Shown: in pieces, positions 44,851-56,155 of the stretch
Layout of the letters: every line of letters starts with the position of its first letter
Numbering within the stretch: the stretch's first letter is position 1
Assembly (NCBI GenBank): GCA_032690845.1
Contig: CM064422.1
Location: 310,001-374,000 of the forward strand
DNA: 64,000 bases
Origin: Eleusine coracana subsp. coracana
Lineage: Eukaryota > Streptophyta > Magnoliopsida > Poales > Poaceae
Reading direction: 5' to 3'
The notes under the pieces: model-generated
The model's database searches: none
What the model was told of the DNA's origin: nothing
Seen by the model: the letters and a program-made list of their open reading frames with translations, nothing else
Made by a program: the position numbers and the translations under genes

Positions 44851-47700
44851 TCATATCTCATAGTTCCACGTGCTCTCCGCGACTAGCTTTGGTGCTTTGC
44901 TCTGGTCAGACAAATCAAAAGATGCAGCAACCTGTACCAAAAGAAACATGCCATACAATGTCAGATTTAAACATGCTTTGCAGACATAAAAACATTTTAG
45001 ATGAAGACTGCAGTATTCATACACTTGTCGACAACACACTTTCAACTTTACTAAATGATGATTGCTAAAGAGCAAAGCGATATATCAACATATCCAGCAG
45101 AATATATGATACATCTTCACCACCAGCGCCTTTCTCAACATCAGCTGGCATTTAACAAAGTTATTCTCATGTAATAATGTGCTGCCAAGAGACTTTTCAA
45201 ATTGTGAACCACTTTAAACTGGCAACCCCAAGAATATGACTAGTGTCTATATTTGGATAAAAAAAAGTTCCTGCAATCCCAAGGGGTTTGGTCAAATTCC
45301 TGTCTAAAGGGAGGATAAACATCTCCAGTACAAAATGTTGTTTTATATACAGATCAAAACCATTTGAACAAGAAACCTCTAGAATAATTATTCATACACC
45401 CAATCACAAAATCACAAATTACTAGATACATTGTGGGATTGTACCATTTCATACTCCCAAGTGTTCTTTTCTACTCAATCAACTAGAAACTTTAAAATTA
45501 TAGAATTTTGAAAATGTATGACCAGCGTACTAACTACACAGATACTTTATGCTTTTAGCAATCCTTTCTATTTAAGAGGGACAAATCAATATGTTCTTCG
45601 TTGTTGAGGTCTGTCAGATCAGTTAACAAGATTTCCCTTTTCTACTTCATTTAACTTGCTAGGTGTGTTTTAAAGGACTAGTACCAGATTGTTCTCAGAT
45701 TAAGTCTCCATCATGGTCCTTGCCTCAATCGCTTTACTATTTTGTAGGGTGGGAAGGTTGTGTTCAGGAAGACAAATGGAACAGATTTTAAGCAAGTGCA
45801 AGACCAATATTGTTTATTGGATTATCATGGGGCTAGTGAGTTTTGGCTCATGTTTTAAGGAGCAAAATGATGACAACTAACCTAGGATTTATCAAAACTT
45901 CAGGGACCTGTGATACAACTCAAGGGAGATCCTGTCTCCCATGCCAAATTATTAACAAGTTTTATATAGTGTACACATTGTTGCTCTTATTTGCTGTCAG
46001 ATTGACTCTCTGCCATGGTCCTTCCCTCAATTGGCAATTGCTTTAACACTTTTGTACAGTTGAGTTCAGGAAGACAAATCAAACTAAATTTTAATAAAAG
46101 CAGGAACAGAATTGTTGCTTGGACTATAACGAGGGTAGTGAGCCATGTTGGGGCTGTTTGTGGTTATTTCGGTTAAAATGATTAGGATTAAAGCCAAATC
46201 TGCAATAAACACTGAAACTTCACCAAGCACCCAGTTTCCAGGGGATAGCCCTTTCTGTTCCTTCTCTCTCTCAAAAGAAAAGCCAATTTGTTCGAAAAAG
46301 GAAAAAGCCAATGAACCAAATGGATCCTAGAGACAACATGCACCATCTCTTAGAGGTTAGAGACAACATATCTTATATCCTAAAGCGAATCAACATATCC
46401 TAAACCCTTCATCCAACTAGAAACCAATGTATCCTATATCCCCAGTCCACAGAACAATCTGTACTCCACATAAACTTCTTTTACCTCGATTAAGCAAAAA
46501 GGGGATTACTTCCCTTGGAAGATGTTCTTTTATTAGAAAAGTGGATAGTTGGGATTACTGTTCCAACAAAGAAATAGGGAAATGTGCAGCTTCCTGTATT
46601 GCAATCATGAGTCACAAGTGCCCTGAACGTGTAGCACAGGGTGGTGTAAGAGCATGTGCATTTTTAGCAACAATGAAGAGACAAAAGGAATGGTCTGTGC
46701 ACTGCATCTCCATCTTTAATCAGCAAAGGGTTGCAATTCTTTAGTGTGAAGCAATTTTGACTAGTGCAATTGAAAAATGGAAACAGGTTTTGAAGCATAC
46801 ATTTGGTTATTGCCCCAGACACTAGTAAGAGTTTTATACTTAAAAATTTATCGATCATGAGTCCACCACCAAATCCTAAGACTAAGAGTAAGAGGGGAAG
46901 AAGAGAACAGACATGTGCTTGTAACAAAAAAATAGTACTGTAATTGGTGGGTGAGTGGGCAGGCACCTTGAAAGATCCACCGGCCTTGGGTTCCTTGGTC
47001 CACTCGAGTCCGAGCTGTTTGGTGGATGCGTGGTAGGTGCCCTTGACGGCGTCCCCTCCCTCGAACTTCCTTGTGACCGCGAACTCCCATGCGTTGGTGT
47101 TGGTGTCGAAGACGGGCTCGATGGTGGTGAGGCGGTCGGCCCCGTGCGCGTAGGTGTACTTGACGCGGCATCCACCGGAGCCGAGCGTGTGGGAGAGGCT
47201 GACCTTATTTGCTGAATCGACGGTGAGGGCGCAGTCGAGCGCGGTGCGGGAGGGCGGCGGCGGCGCGTCGGCGACGACGGGTGCGAGGCTGGTGGAGTGG
47301 GTGTAGGTGAGGCTGAGGCGCTTGTCGTAGACGAGGGCCGAGTTCATGAACTGGAAGCGCACATTCTGCAGCGATCCATCCATTCCATGGGTGAGTCTGT
47401 TCCTTCATTCCATGGTAGGTGAAGAAGAGCAGACGAGGAAGGGGTAGGTGAAGATTGAGGAAGAGCAGAAAAAGAAGAAGAAGAAGAAGAAGAGGTTACT
47501 TTGTTGTGTGGCTTGAGGTCGACGATGAAGGCTCCCGGCTTCTCGAGGGTGACGGTGAGGCCGTTGAGGGATGGCCCGTTGGTGAAGGTGGCCTCGGTGG
47601 CGGATGCCTTGAATCGGAGGTCGCCGGCGGCGGGGACGGCGAGGGTTGTTCCGGCCGTGGCCTTGTTGCCGTCGAAGCGGCCTTTGAGCGTCGCCTTCAT
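44851..47700 (-). CDS. OEP24: Outer envelope pore protein 24 (OEP24), chloroplast
   Basis: Three exons (47500-47700, 46967-47365, 44931 down to 44851) give 226 residues. It starts MKATLKGRFDGNKATAGTTL and includes GPSLNGLTVTLEKPGAFIVD, NVRFQFMNSALVYDKRLSLT, CRVKYTYAHGADRLTTIEPV, WEFAVTRKFEGGDAVKGTYH, and ends DQSKAPKLVAESTWNYEI. This matches plant OEP24 along its length; the Arabidopsis proteins are about 213 residues. It is a beta-barrel channel in the plastid outer envelope passing sugar phosphates and similar metabolites, and needs no cleavable transit peptide, in keeping with the start seen here. The frame at the end of exon 2 runs past the donor AAG|GTGCCT, but the family ending is found 2.0 kb downstream, so the intron is real. 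That intron contains a diverged duplication. Confidence 0.93.
45690..46145. repeat. Diverged duplication inside the OEP24 intron
   Basis: About 45690-45850 and about 45985-46145 share CATGGTCCTT.CCTCAAT, GTTCAGGAAGACAAAT and a GGNTAGTGAG end in the same order, spaced 292-301 bp apart. Many substitutions and small gaps separate them, so the event is old. Confidence 0.6.
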
Positions 47701-48355
47701 CTTCGCTTTGGAGTCTCCGCCGGCCGCCGCCGCCGCAATCGTGCCTCTTCTTGCTTTTGGTTTGTGTGTCGACCCGAGCTCAGCTAACTAAATGCCAAGC
47801 ACCCCTTATCTTCTTCTTTTTCTTGCAACAAAGTCCAGCCGCCCATTGCACTCGCCGTCCGTCGCCGTCGTCAATTCTTCTTCTTGGGCTCTTCTTGGGC
47901 CTAAACAAATAGAAGGCTCGCATCATTCGTGCCTTTTGCTGGGCTAATATTGATGGATCTAGAGTAATTGATCCAGCGTTGCTTGTGCTGGCTCACTGGC
48001 CCAGGAGCGACCTTCTTCCTCCTCTCGCCTACGTCGCTATCTGACACGCTCAACCCCCCCTCCCCCCCCCCCCCCCCCCCCAAAAAAAAAAAAAACAATC
48101 CATTGCAAAAGACCAGTAACTAGATGTTTGATGCTCATGGCAATAAAATTACACTCACAGGTTACACAATCCAAAGTTTTTTATCGAAAAAAGAAATTAC
48201 AATGCAAGTTGTTACAGCACAAGTCCTGCTCCTGGGACTTATCATGAAAAATATGAAAATTACACGCACAATTTGCAAAGTCCAAGTTGGTAAATTATTA
48301 CAGAACGCAATCAACATCCTGCTCGAGATGGTAAGATAGAAACGAAACTTCACAT
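47701..48355. other. OEP24 upstream region
   Basis: This is the probable leader and promoter of OEP24 and the 3' region of the first F-box gene. A run of C followed by A lies at about 48054-48095. No other gene seen. Confidence 0.45.
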
Positions 48356-49474
48356 TCATATGAAGGGGGTGATCCAGACAGGCTCGACGTCGGTGTTGTG
48401 TCTGCCGGCGACCGGTAGGTATCTCATGTCACCTTCCTCGATCGAGTACTCGCAGATGGCGCTGGGAACCACAGCCTCCACCTCCCGCCGCGCGAAATAG
48501 ATGCAGCCCTCTCGGACCCCCGACGCCGCGTACGCCGCCGCCGGCACGGCCTCCGAGACCACCGAGCCGACGAACAACGCGTGCGAGGGGATCTCGGTGA
48601 CATGTTCCCAGCTGCGCTTCTCCAACGACGCCAACACCTTCACCTCCACCTCCCATTCCACATGCTTGTCGTCCATCGACTCATACCGCTTCCTCACCAG
48701 CATCAGCGCGCCCTCCAGATCCACCAGGTACAGCTGCCAACGGGACCCCCTCGACATGCCTAGAGCATGCTCTGGGTCCCGCAGTTGTGACACGCTGACA
48801 GTGCGCAACCCCAGGTTGCTGTGAAACACGAACACCGCGCCATCGTGGCACAACGCGCACAGGTCGCCTCTCCACAGTGCCATGTCTCTGAATCCCCCGT
48901 GTTGCTTTGCCTCCTCGAAGCCCATGGCCATCCACCTGGTGCCTTGTCTGTCAAGTTGGAGAAGAGCGATCATCATGCCTGTTCGGCCCAGTGCTGCGGC
49001 GACCCACCCATGGCAGGTTGGTGGGCCTGAAAGGACCATCTTCGACACCGGAAACATCGGAGGATATGGGATGTCCGCATATCGACACAAGACAGGATTG
49101 CAGACCTTAATTCTCCTCTCGGAATCAAAGGCCATCACCAGCCACCCGGCGATATGGCCACAACACCGACTGGCTCTCAGTCACGTCGGCAACGCGAAAG
49201 GGAGGATCCTCCCATCCTTGACGCTGAAGAAGGCAAGCTCACCGCCACGGTCGGGGCGACGGATCAGGAGCCGTGGGATCTCGAATGGGAAGGAGAACTC
49301 CCGCACACACGTCGCGCGCCAAGATGCACATACCAGGCGGACCGCCACGCGATCCAGAGGATCGAGGGTGTGCACGATGCGTTCCAGCAGCTCTGATGGC
49401 AGATCCGCCCACACAGATTGACCCACCACCACCTCCTCCCCTTCTTCACTCTTCGTACTCACATGGGAGGCCAT
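48356..49474 (-). pseudogene. F-box protein (DUF295-type) with one in-frame stop
   Basis: A frame of 373 codons starts at ATG 49474 (MASHVSTKSEEGEE), contains the F-box WADLPSELLERIVHTLDPLD RVAVRLVCASW, and reads RGGELAFFSVKDGRILPFAL to a TGA at 49181-49183. The same frame then continues unbroken for 275 more codons: RCCGHIAGWLVMAFDSE, FPVSKMVLSGPP, GGFRDMALWRGDLCALCHDG, CIYFARREVEAVVPSAICEY and PVWITPFI. The neighbour at 51919-53040 aligns throughout and has Asp-Arg where this copy has Thr-stop. F-box proteins bring substrates to SCF ubiquitin ligases. With the stop, only the F-box half (about 97 residues) would be made. Everything else is open, so the lesion looks recent, or it is an allele-specific or sequencing change. 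Confidence 0.85.
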
Positions 49475-51918
49475 CCCCTTCCTCTTCCTCACCTTCCTAT
49501 CCAGGAAATCTCAGAATTTAAACTCTGATGAATTCCCTTTGGATCTGTGAGAACTTAAGTTTCAAGGATCAGGGGATGAGGTGGCATCTTCAGCCTACCA
49601 GACATGGAGGGGGTAGTCGATGGTGAGGTGCTATTGGTTGTAGATCTAACAATGAGAATCATCGGAAACGAAGATGGAAGGCAAAATAGGGGTTAACATA
49701 CCAAGATTGAGGCGTTGCAAAGGCCAAGTCGAAAGGAGGTGTTGATGAGTGAGAGGAACTCGTCGGCGTGGGTGGTGATGGCCGACGAGCCGCGGGGGAG
49801 GCGGAAGAGTGGCGGCCGTGCCAAAGCAATAAGATGACAACTCGTGAAGGGGGTAGGTGAACAATGCTTTCTTCTCACATTCCTCGCTATTTAACATCTG
49901 ATTCGCGTGTCCTTGAAAAACAAACAATGGAAGTGTGATTTGCTCCGTTTCATACCATCTTTCCTATTCTACCCCTTCTACATCTTTCTTTCCGTTTCAT
50001 ACCATTTTCTTCCTCTTTTGCCCCTTCTACAACGTCTTTCTTTCCTTATCCCCCTCGTCTCACCCCATCTTCACATTCTAGCCATGACCATAGCTACCAT
50101 CGTCATTTTTTGTCCTTTTACTCGCTCGTGAGTGAGGTGTTAGGAGTATTACCTCACCTGTCACGACCGAACATATATCAACATGCATCATGGCGTGGGC
50201 TGCAACAAACGAGATCACGTTAGCAAGTTACACTAAGCAACAACTAACTACAAACAAATGTGCTCAGGGTAGGTTGTGACGGACGAACTCGATGAAGAGG
50301 GGAGATAAAAATTAAAACAAAGGAGTGGTTTTGTCCCTTCTTTAGGGAGGGAAATTCTCATCCCGAGTGTTTAAAGGATGAAAGTCATGCAAGTTGAGCT
50401 GGATGCTTGCACGCTGCTCCACGCCATCGAATGTGAAGAGCCATAAGGCAGAAGAAGATCGTTGTGAAGTTTGTTTGGTGACAAAGCATTCTAGTTTTAT
50501 AGACGCCTCCAAAAAACTTTGATATGGGCAAATAATTATGGTAAAATTTGTGTGAAAGAGAGGAGAAGGATGAGGACGGAAACAAATGATACCACTCGCG
50601 CCAGAGACTTTATGAGTAGCGAGTGAGCAGAGGCGCGAAATGTTGAAAGTTAAATGCTCATGCTCCCGAGGCGAAACAAGGTGGGCTGATTATTGCACTG
50701 AAGGACTATTAGGTGGCCCAGTCTAAGATGTGGTCTGGATTTTAGTCAGAAAGAAGGCTTTAAGCCCACGGATCCCAACACGACCTGTCGATCTGGGCTG
50801 GCTGAATACAGAAATGGGCTTGCGAATCGCAATGTTGTTCACACTGGTGCTTAGTGCTGTCCAAAAAACCCGTGGCACGTGGGCCAGCCTAAAGCACACA
50901 AAAAAAAACATGGCACGAAATAATTTCGTGCCGTGCCGACCGGCCCGGCACGAGGCTTCGGGCCGTGCTTGGGCCGACGGCCAGGCACGTGGGCTAGCAC
51001 GACACGGCCCATTTAGTATTATTAAAAATAGAAATATACTTCTATACTAAACAAATGTAATAGAGTAGTCTAGTGGTAAGTAAACTGACTTGTATAGAGG
51101 AGGTCTTGAGTTTGAATCCCCTTTTTCATCCCAATTTTTGCTCATTTTCATGACTCTTATTATAAATGGGTTGATAAAGACTTAATGGACCGTCCTTCTG
51201 ACAGGCCTAACGAGCCGGCCCGGCATAATTAATCCAATTCGTACTAGGTCATGGACTTATGACACGGCACGTAGGCTAGCCCGACATATGTCGTGTCAGG
51301 CCGAGATTAAATGGGCCATGCTTTTACAGGGCCGGGCGGCTACTCGTGCTGACGACCGACGAGTAGTGACTAGCTGTTCCTGAATTGTTTTCTCAAAGAA
51401 AAAAAAAGCTGTTCCTGAGTTATTTGAGTGCTACCGCAGCACTGTTGGTTCGTGGTCTTCATCACTTGTTGTTCCTAGCAAATCTTTAGCAGAGGTGGTA
51501 ACTAAGAAGAAGACAAATGTAGATCCATGTGTTGTATTGATCCATTCATAAGCAGCAGTTAAGTAGAAGCAGTTCAGTTACCTGCAGTGCAGGAATTGTT
51601 TGGATACCACTACACCATTGCAGACTGCAGTAGGGACTGGATGGACTGAAGTGTTATTGTTGTTGGAAATGCACGAGTGATGAGCACAGTTGAGTTTGAC
51701 GCAAAAGAAAGCACGCCGAATTACATACAGTGGAGGGAAGCCAAGTTTTAGAGCACAATCAGTTGTAATCCTGAAACAGAGCAGCAAAGTGATGCTGCTT
51801 GTGCCAAGAATCTTGATCCATCGCAGATGGATAAGATAGGGAGGGATCGAAGAAACAAGTTTATTTATCCTCTTCTCTCAAAACAAAGCCAACTCCGTGG
51901 GGTCGGGGCGAGTCAGAG
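49475..51918. other. Spacer between the two F-box copies
   Basis: No gene is supported. 49930-50080 repeats CTTTC/CCCCTTCTAC motifs with TTTCATACCAT seen twice. A GGCCCGGCACG-rich element lies at about 50850-51365. The remainder, 51400-51918, is probably the 3' region of the second F-box gene. Confidence 0.45.
50850..51365. mobile_element. GC-motif (CGTGCCGGGCC) repeat element containing a tRNA-like insert
   Basis: Both flanks are rich in inverted and direct copies of CCGGCACG/GGCACGTGGGC-type motifs (for example GCCGGCCCGGCACG-like text at 50938-50953 and 51213-51223). A family with this motif is common in grass genomes. Between the flanks an AT-rich stretch contains TAGTCTAGTGG at 51066-51076 and GAGTTTGAATCC at 51108-51119, which match pol III A-box and B-box patterns. 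Whether the insert is a SINE or a tRNA pseudogene is not decided. Confidence 0.5.
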
Positions 51919-53040
51919 TCATCGGACGACGGGGGTGATCCATACGGGGTCGACGTGGACGTCGTGTCCTCCGGCGACGGGCACGCCTTTGATCTGTTCA
52001 TCAAGCAGGGAGTACTCGCAGATGGCGTGCGGCGTCATCATCTCCACCTCCCTGCGCGCGAAGTAGACGCAGCTGTCGCGGATCTGGAATCCCGACCCAC
52101 TCGCAGATGCGTTGTAGAGCGCGACGGGCACCGCGGTGGAGACGACGGCGCCGACGAAGAGCGCCACGCCTGGCGTCTCCGCGAGCAGGTCCCACCTGCG
52201 CTTCTCCGGCGGCGAGACGAGCAGCCTGACCTCGACGTCGAGATCCACCTCGCGCAGCGACCTGTAGAGCTTCCTGACCAGCATCAGCTCCCCCTCGCTC
52301 TCCACCAGATACATCAACACCCCCACCTCCACCTGCGGCGGCGGCTGCGGCCCCGCCTCACGCAGCACCGACACGGTCGCCGCGCGGGCCCCCAGGTCGG
52401 CCCGGAACGCCAGCACGGCCCCGTCGTAGCCCAGCGCGCACAGCCCGCCGCGCCAGAACGCCATGTCTCTGAACCCACCGCGCCGCTCTCCTTCCTCGAT
52501 GCCGATGGTCATCCACGACGACGACACGGCAGGATGGAACAGCGCGATCGTGCCGCCTCGGCCCAGCGCGGCGGCGACCCAGCTTCCACGGGAGGTCGGA
52601 GGGCCGGAGAGGACCATCTTCGAGACGGGGAACACCGGAGGGGAGGGGATGTCGACGGATCTACCGGAGACGGGGTTGCACGCCACGATTCCCCTGCTCC
52701 GATCCGAATCGAAGGCCATCACCAGCCACCCGCCGACGTGGCCGCAGCAGCGACCGGCTCGGAGGCGATCCGGGAGCCGGAACGGGAGGATCCTCCGGTC
52801 CCGGAGGCTGAAGAAGGCCAGCTCGCCGCCGTGGCCGCTCGGACGCCGGATCAGGAGACGGGGGACCTCGAAGGGGAGATCCGACGGGAAGGATTCCCGC
52901 ACGCACGCGCGCCACGACGCGCACACCAGGCGGACGGCCACGCGGTCCACCGGGCTCAGCGCGCCGATGATGCGGTCCAGCAGCTCCGGCGGCAGATCCG
53001 GCCACGCGGATTCACCCGCCGCCCTTTCCTGCCTCCTCAT
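51919..53040 (-). CDS. F-box protein with DUF295-type C-terminal domain
   Basis: A single exon of 373 residues. The F-box is residues about 12-50 (AWPDLPPELLDRIIGALSPV, VAVRLVCASWRACVRE). A long beta-rich, kelch-like C-terminal part includes GGELAFFSLRDRRILPFRLP, RCCGHVGGWLVMAFDSDRS, FPVSKMVLSGPP, GGFRDMAFWRGGLCALGYDG, SCVYFARREVEMMTPHAICE and PVWITPVVR. The last motif set is typical of DUF295 F-box proteins, a large and fast-changing grass family. It is a probable SCF substrate receptor; the target is unknown. The coding sequence is very GC-rich, unlike the flanks. The copy at 48356-49474 is its local paralogue, same strand, with a stop codon. Confidence 0.92.
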   Translation of the reverse strand: MRRQERAAGESAWPDLPPELLDRIIGALSPVDRVAVRLVCASWRACVRESFPSDLPFEVPRLLIRRPSGHGGELAFFSLRDRRILPFRLPDRLRAGRCCGHVGGWLVMAFDSDRSRGIVACNPVSGRSVDIPSPPVFPVSKMVLSGPPTSRGSWVAAALGRGGTIALFHPAVSSSWMTIGIEEGERRGGFRDMAFWRGGLCALGYDGAVLAFRADLGARAATVSVLREAGPQPPPQVEVGVLMYLVESEGELMLVRKLYRSLREVDLDVEVRLLVSPPEKRRWDLLAETPGVALFVGAVVSTAVPVALYNASASGSGFQIRDSCVYFARREVEMMTPHAICEYSLLDEQIKGVPVAGGHDVHVDPVWITPVVR

Positions 53041-53851
53041 ACTTCACATCACCCTGGCTTTACTAGTACTAGAACAAGGGGACACGAGGAGGAGGATGCT
53101 CTCCCATGGGTGGGTCTTCTTCTCCCTCTCTCCTCTCTTCTCCCCTCTTCCTCTTCTACCAGCTCCTTTTCTTCTTTCGGAAAAAACAGTTGGAGGGCAT
53201 CATCGTCCATCGGTTGACCCCTGGGACCGGGATATGCATTGCTCGCTCTTTTCCTGCCAAAGTAAGCCAAAGGAATTATGAAATGATCCAGAATCAAACA
53301 ATTTTGATTGCTCAAGCCTGAAGGCAGGGCAATCAATTTCGAACCATAGATTACTGAGCTTGGACTCTAATAATCCCTTTCTGAGTTTTTTTTCCAAGTG
53401 ATAAAAGGCCATTTGGTGCCCCAGTCTAAATTGTAGGCTGTAACCGTGAACTGGGCTGCAAGCTTGAGTGTTATTTGGTAGCCCAGTCTAAATTGCAGAC
53501 TGTAACCGCGAACTGGGCTGGAAGCTCGAGTGCGTCGGCTCAGAATGACGCCACGACCTCCCCGCCATGCTCCAATGGCCCAGATTGCAATGTTCGGAGG
53601 CCCCACGGAAATTCGTGCATCATCATTAACTCATAAGCCTATTTATGGCCTTCGGCAAGGCCTAGCACCACGGCGGTACACACAGTGACACAACCACAAC
53701 CATAAATTTTGACTTTTTTTCTCTCTCAAAAGAAAAAAGGAAATTTTGATTTTCCTTACATTGTAGTTGTTTGCAACTCAGATGGCAAATTTTAGCGGAA
53801 CTCAGGGAATGGAACTAGGAAGTTGCATAGAGTGCAGCAACCACTCTAAGG
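53041..53851. other. Upstream of F-box gene, with a 62-bp tandem repeat
   Basis: 53041-53230 is the probable F-box leader and promoter. Two copies of a 62-bp unit starting ATTTGGT begin at 53411 and 53473, each ending near GAACTGGGCTG.AAGC..GAGTG. No gene. Confidence 0.6.
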
Positions 53852-54523
53852 CTGTTTCCAACAGTTTCGACCCACATCGGAGACCTAAAGGTGTAAATGG
53901 TAGTCTGGAGGGTGAAGGAGCACCACCGAAAAATCGTTGTCTCCAACGGGAGGCCAAAAATCGGGCCGAGCAGGGAGGCGGAGCAGCCGGAGCAGGCCGA
54001 TGCGTGGGGAGGTGGGGATGCGATGGAGAGTTGCGCGAATGATGACGGGGGAGCTCCAGGCGCAGTAGTGTTGAGCGACGACGGCGGGGAGCTCACGACG
54101 GCCGCCAGGAGAATTGCAACGATGGTCGATGGTGGAGCTCACGATGGACGGCGGAGTTGCAACGACGGTCAGCGGGGAGGCAACGGAGCTCCCGATGGCC
54201 GGCGAGGGAGGCGGAGCTCGGCCAATAGCTCCTGGAGCTCGCGATGGTCGGCGAGGGAGGCGGAGCTCGGCCGACGAGGGCAGCGGGGAGGCGGAGCAAC
54301 TCAAGCTCGATCGACGGGGGAGGCAGGAGAGGCGGAGATGCGGCAGGGGAAACGAAGCAGTTGGTTTGGGTCGTGAGAGAAGTGCTTCATATGTGGGTTG
54401 TCACCTAGACCATTTTTAAAAATGGGTGTCTGTTTGAGACATCTGTTGGAGGCAGTTTTTGTACTCCTTAAGACCTATTTTGGGTTTGGATAGCCATATA
54501 CAGCACGCGTTGGAGTCAGTCTA
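53852..54523 (+). mobile_element. GC-rich terminal-inverted-repeat element, copy B
   Basis: The left end AAGGCTGTTTCCAACAGTTT and the reversed right end GACTCCAACGCGTGCTGTAT match the two ends of copy A (about 36785-37530), in opposite orientation. A further inner match is TCTCCAACGGGAGGCC here against TCTCCAACGGGAGACC there. A frame from 53897 reads KIVVSNGRPKIGPSREAEQP, comparable to KMSISNGRPKSEARC in copy A. The interior is GGAGCT/GGCGGAG-rich. TCTAA flanks both sides (about 53846 and 54524), a possible 5-bp target duplication. Confidence 0.7.
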
Positions 54524-55485
54524 AAGAGCTCATGGACAAGGACGGGGCCTTTGCTTAATTTTCCATCTTCCATCTTCTCTTTTTTCCCTATAATTACATA
54601 TGCAAGAAATTAATTCAGATAACCAAGTAAATCAGTACATCTTTTTTTTTCCTTTGAAAATATGGGTCTTGAAAGGTTCTCTGCATCTATGCCTGCACGG
54701 CTGCACTGATCTGGCTTAGAGCTTTAGTATCTGATCTCTCATTATTGCCCAGACAAGCATCTCTCTCTGTCGTCCTCACCTGTGCGGCGGTAGTATCTGA
54801 GAGATCTCACTATCACTGCTGCAAGACCAATGGGGAACTGTGAAGGGAGAGGAGATACTGGTAATGCATGCATGCTCTCTCGATCTAGTATCTGTTGCTT
54901 GTTGGGTTATCTGCTGCGCGCGCTACGCCAGCCGATAAAGGTTATCTTCTCCCCGGAACGCATGCATGCCATGAAGCCATGGATGCATGCAGCTGCAGCT
55001 TTCAAAGCTCCACACACACGCACACATATGGCTCGATCGAGAGATCAATGCGCGCCTGCTGCATAATGCTAGTAGTACATGATATGCACTGCAGAGTGTC
55101 ATGGCCAAGTTTGTCTTCATCTTGCGATGTCGCTCCTGTGCCCTGATCGATGGCTGCCTGGAAGCAATAGTACTACACAGTCTTGTTGGTTTGCATCGAT
55201 CAAGAATTCTCTCTTCGCTAGCTTCAGGTAAGAGGGGGAAAAGGGCAGGCAGGGCAGAATCCTGTTCCCGACCGGTCTTCACTGCCAGTTTCCTGACCAA
55301 AAGGCATGGGTGGCATGCATGCACAACAATGGCAGTGCAGGTCAGGTAGGCATGCAGCAGAGATGCCAATAATGCCTTTGCCAGGCAGAGAGAGAGAAAG
55401 AGAGGACTTTTTTTTAGCTGATAATCTTGCAGTATAATCTCCATTTATCATCACTCTCTTCGTCACTAGTCTCAATATATAATTA
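54524..55485. other. Intergenic, no gene seen
   Basis: No supported gene. ATGCATGC palindromes, a (CA)n near 55010-55025 and a (GA)n near 55387-55403. I looked for known miRNA sequences by memory and saw none. Confidence 0.4.
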
Positions 55486-55939
55486 GGGCTTCTTTGGAAC
55501 ACAAGATATAAAAAATACAGGAATAGGATAGAAATACACGTGTAAAACTGAGGATTATAAAACATAGGAATTACACAAAACAAATCGTTTAGATAGACCA
55601 TAGAAAAAATATAGGAATTTTGTAAGGTTGAGAAGCATAGCAAAATTAATTAGAGTTATAAAAACATCATTATAAGTTTAATTGAGTAGAGCTAACGTTG
55701 GTAGGCAAGCTAACGAAGAGACACTGTCTCGATCCTACGCGAGCTGATAGAAAAATGAGGTCCCGAGTGGATTCTTTTTTCCCTGTGAATTTCCTCCAAA
55801 ATCGATCTCAAAGGAAATTTTTCTTCACTTTTCCTGTGAGCCAATCCTGCGAAACAAAGGAGGCTACAGTGCCAAAATCCTTAGGAATCTGAATCCTAAG
55901 TTTTTCCTCTGTTTTTTCTTCAATCCAAAGAAAGCCTTA
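55483..55939. mobile_element. Tourist/PIF-Harbinger-like MITE with TTA duplication
   Basis: The element spans 55486-55936 and is flanked by TTA on both sides (55483-55485, 55937-55939). Its ends are GGGCTTCTTTGGAACA and, reversed, GGCTTTCTTTGGATTGAA. A TTA/TWA 3-bp target duplication and GGGC..CTTTGG ends are usual for Tourist-type MITEs. There is no transposase. AT-rich AAAATACAGGAAT and TAGGAATT stretches and their inverted TTCCTGTG copies fill the interior. Confidence 0.75.
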
Positions 55940-56155
55940 GTACTCTGTTTTTTTATTGCTGTCGTTGAGACAAGCAACCATAGTTCATTTCGAGTTCTCT
56001 TTCTCCCTGCCGACAACATTTCTACCAGCTACTATTCAATACTACCAGCCTTTGTTTAGCTCGACAGATATCGTTGCAATAATGGATCACACACCTACAG
56101 ATTCTCTTCTTTACCGGTTGCTCATCCTTTTCAATTTCTTCAGAAAAGAGGATTT
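55940..56155. other. Intergenic, no gene seen
   Basis: No recognised feature. Confidence 0.4.

Noticed and set aside
46664..46966. Read-through end of OEP24 exon 2
   Set aside because: The frame stays open past the donor, but the family C-terminus (APKLVAESTWN) lies at 44851-44931 and joins in phase.
51955..53217. 420-residue frame on the plus strand
   Set aside because: It is antisense to the intact F-box gene, Arg/His/Pro-rich with no recognisable domain, while the minus-strand frame has a clear F-box and DUF295 motifs.
54923..55444. 173-residue minus-strand frame
   Set aside because: No recognised domain, skewed composition, spans microsatellites; treated as chance.
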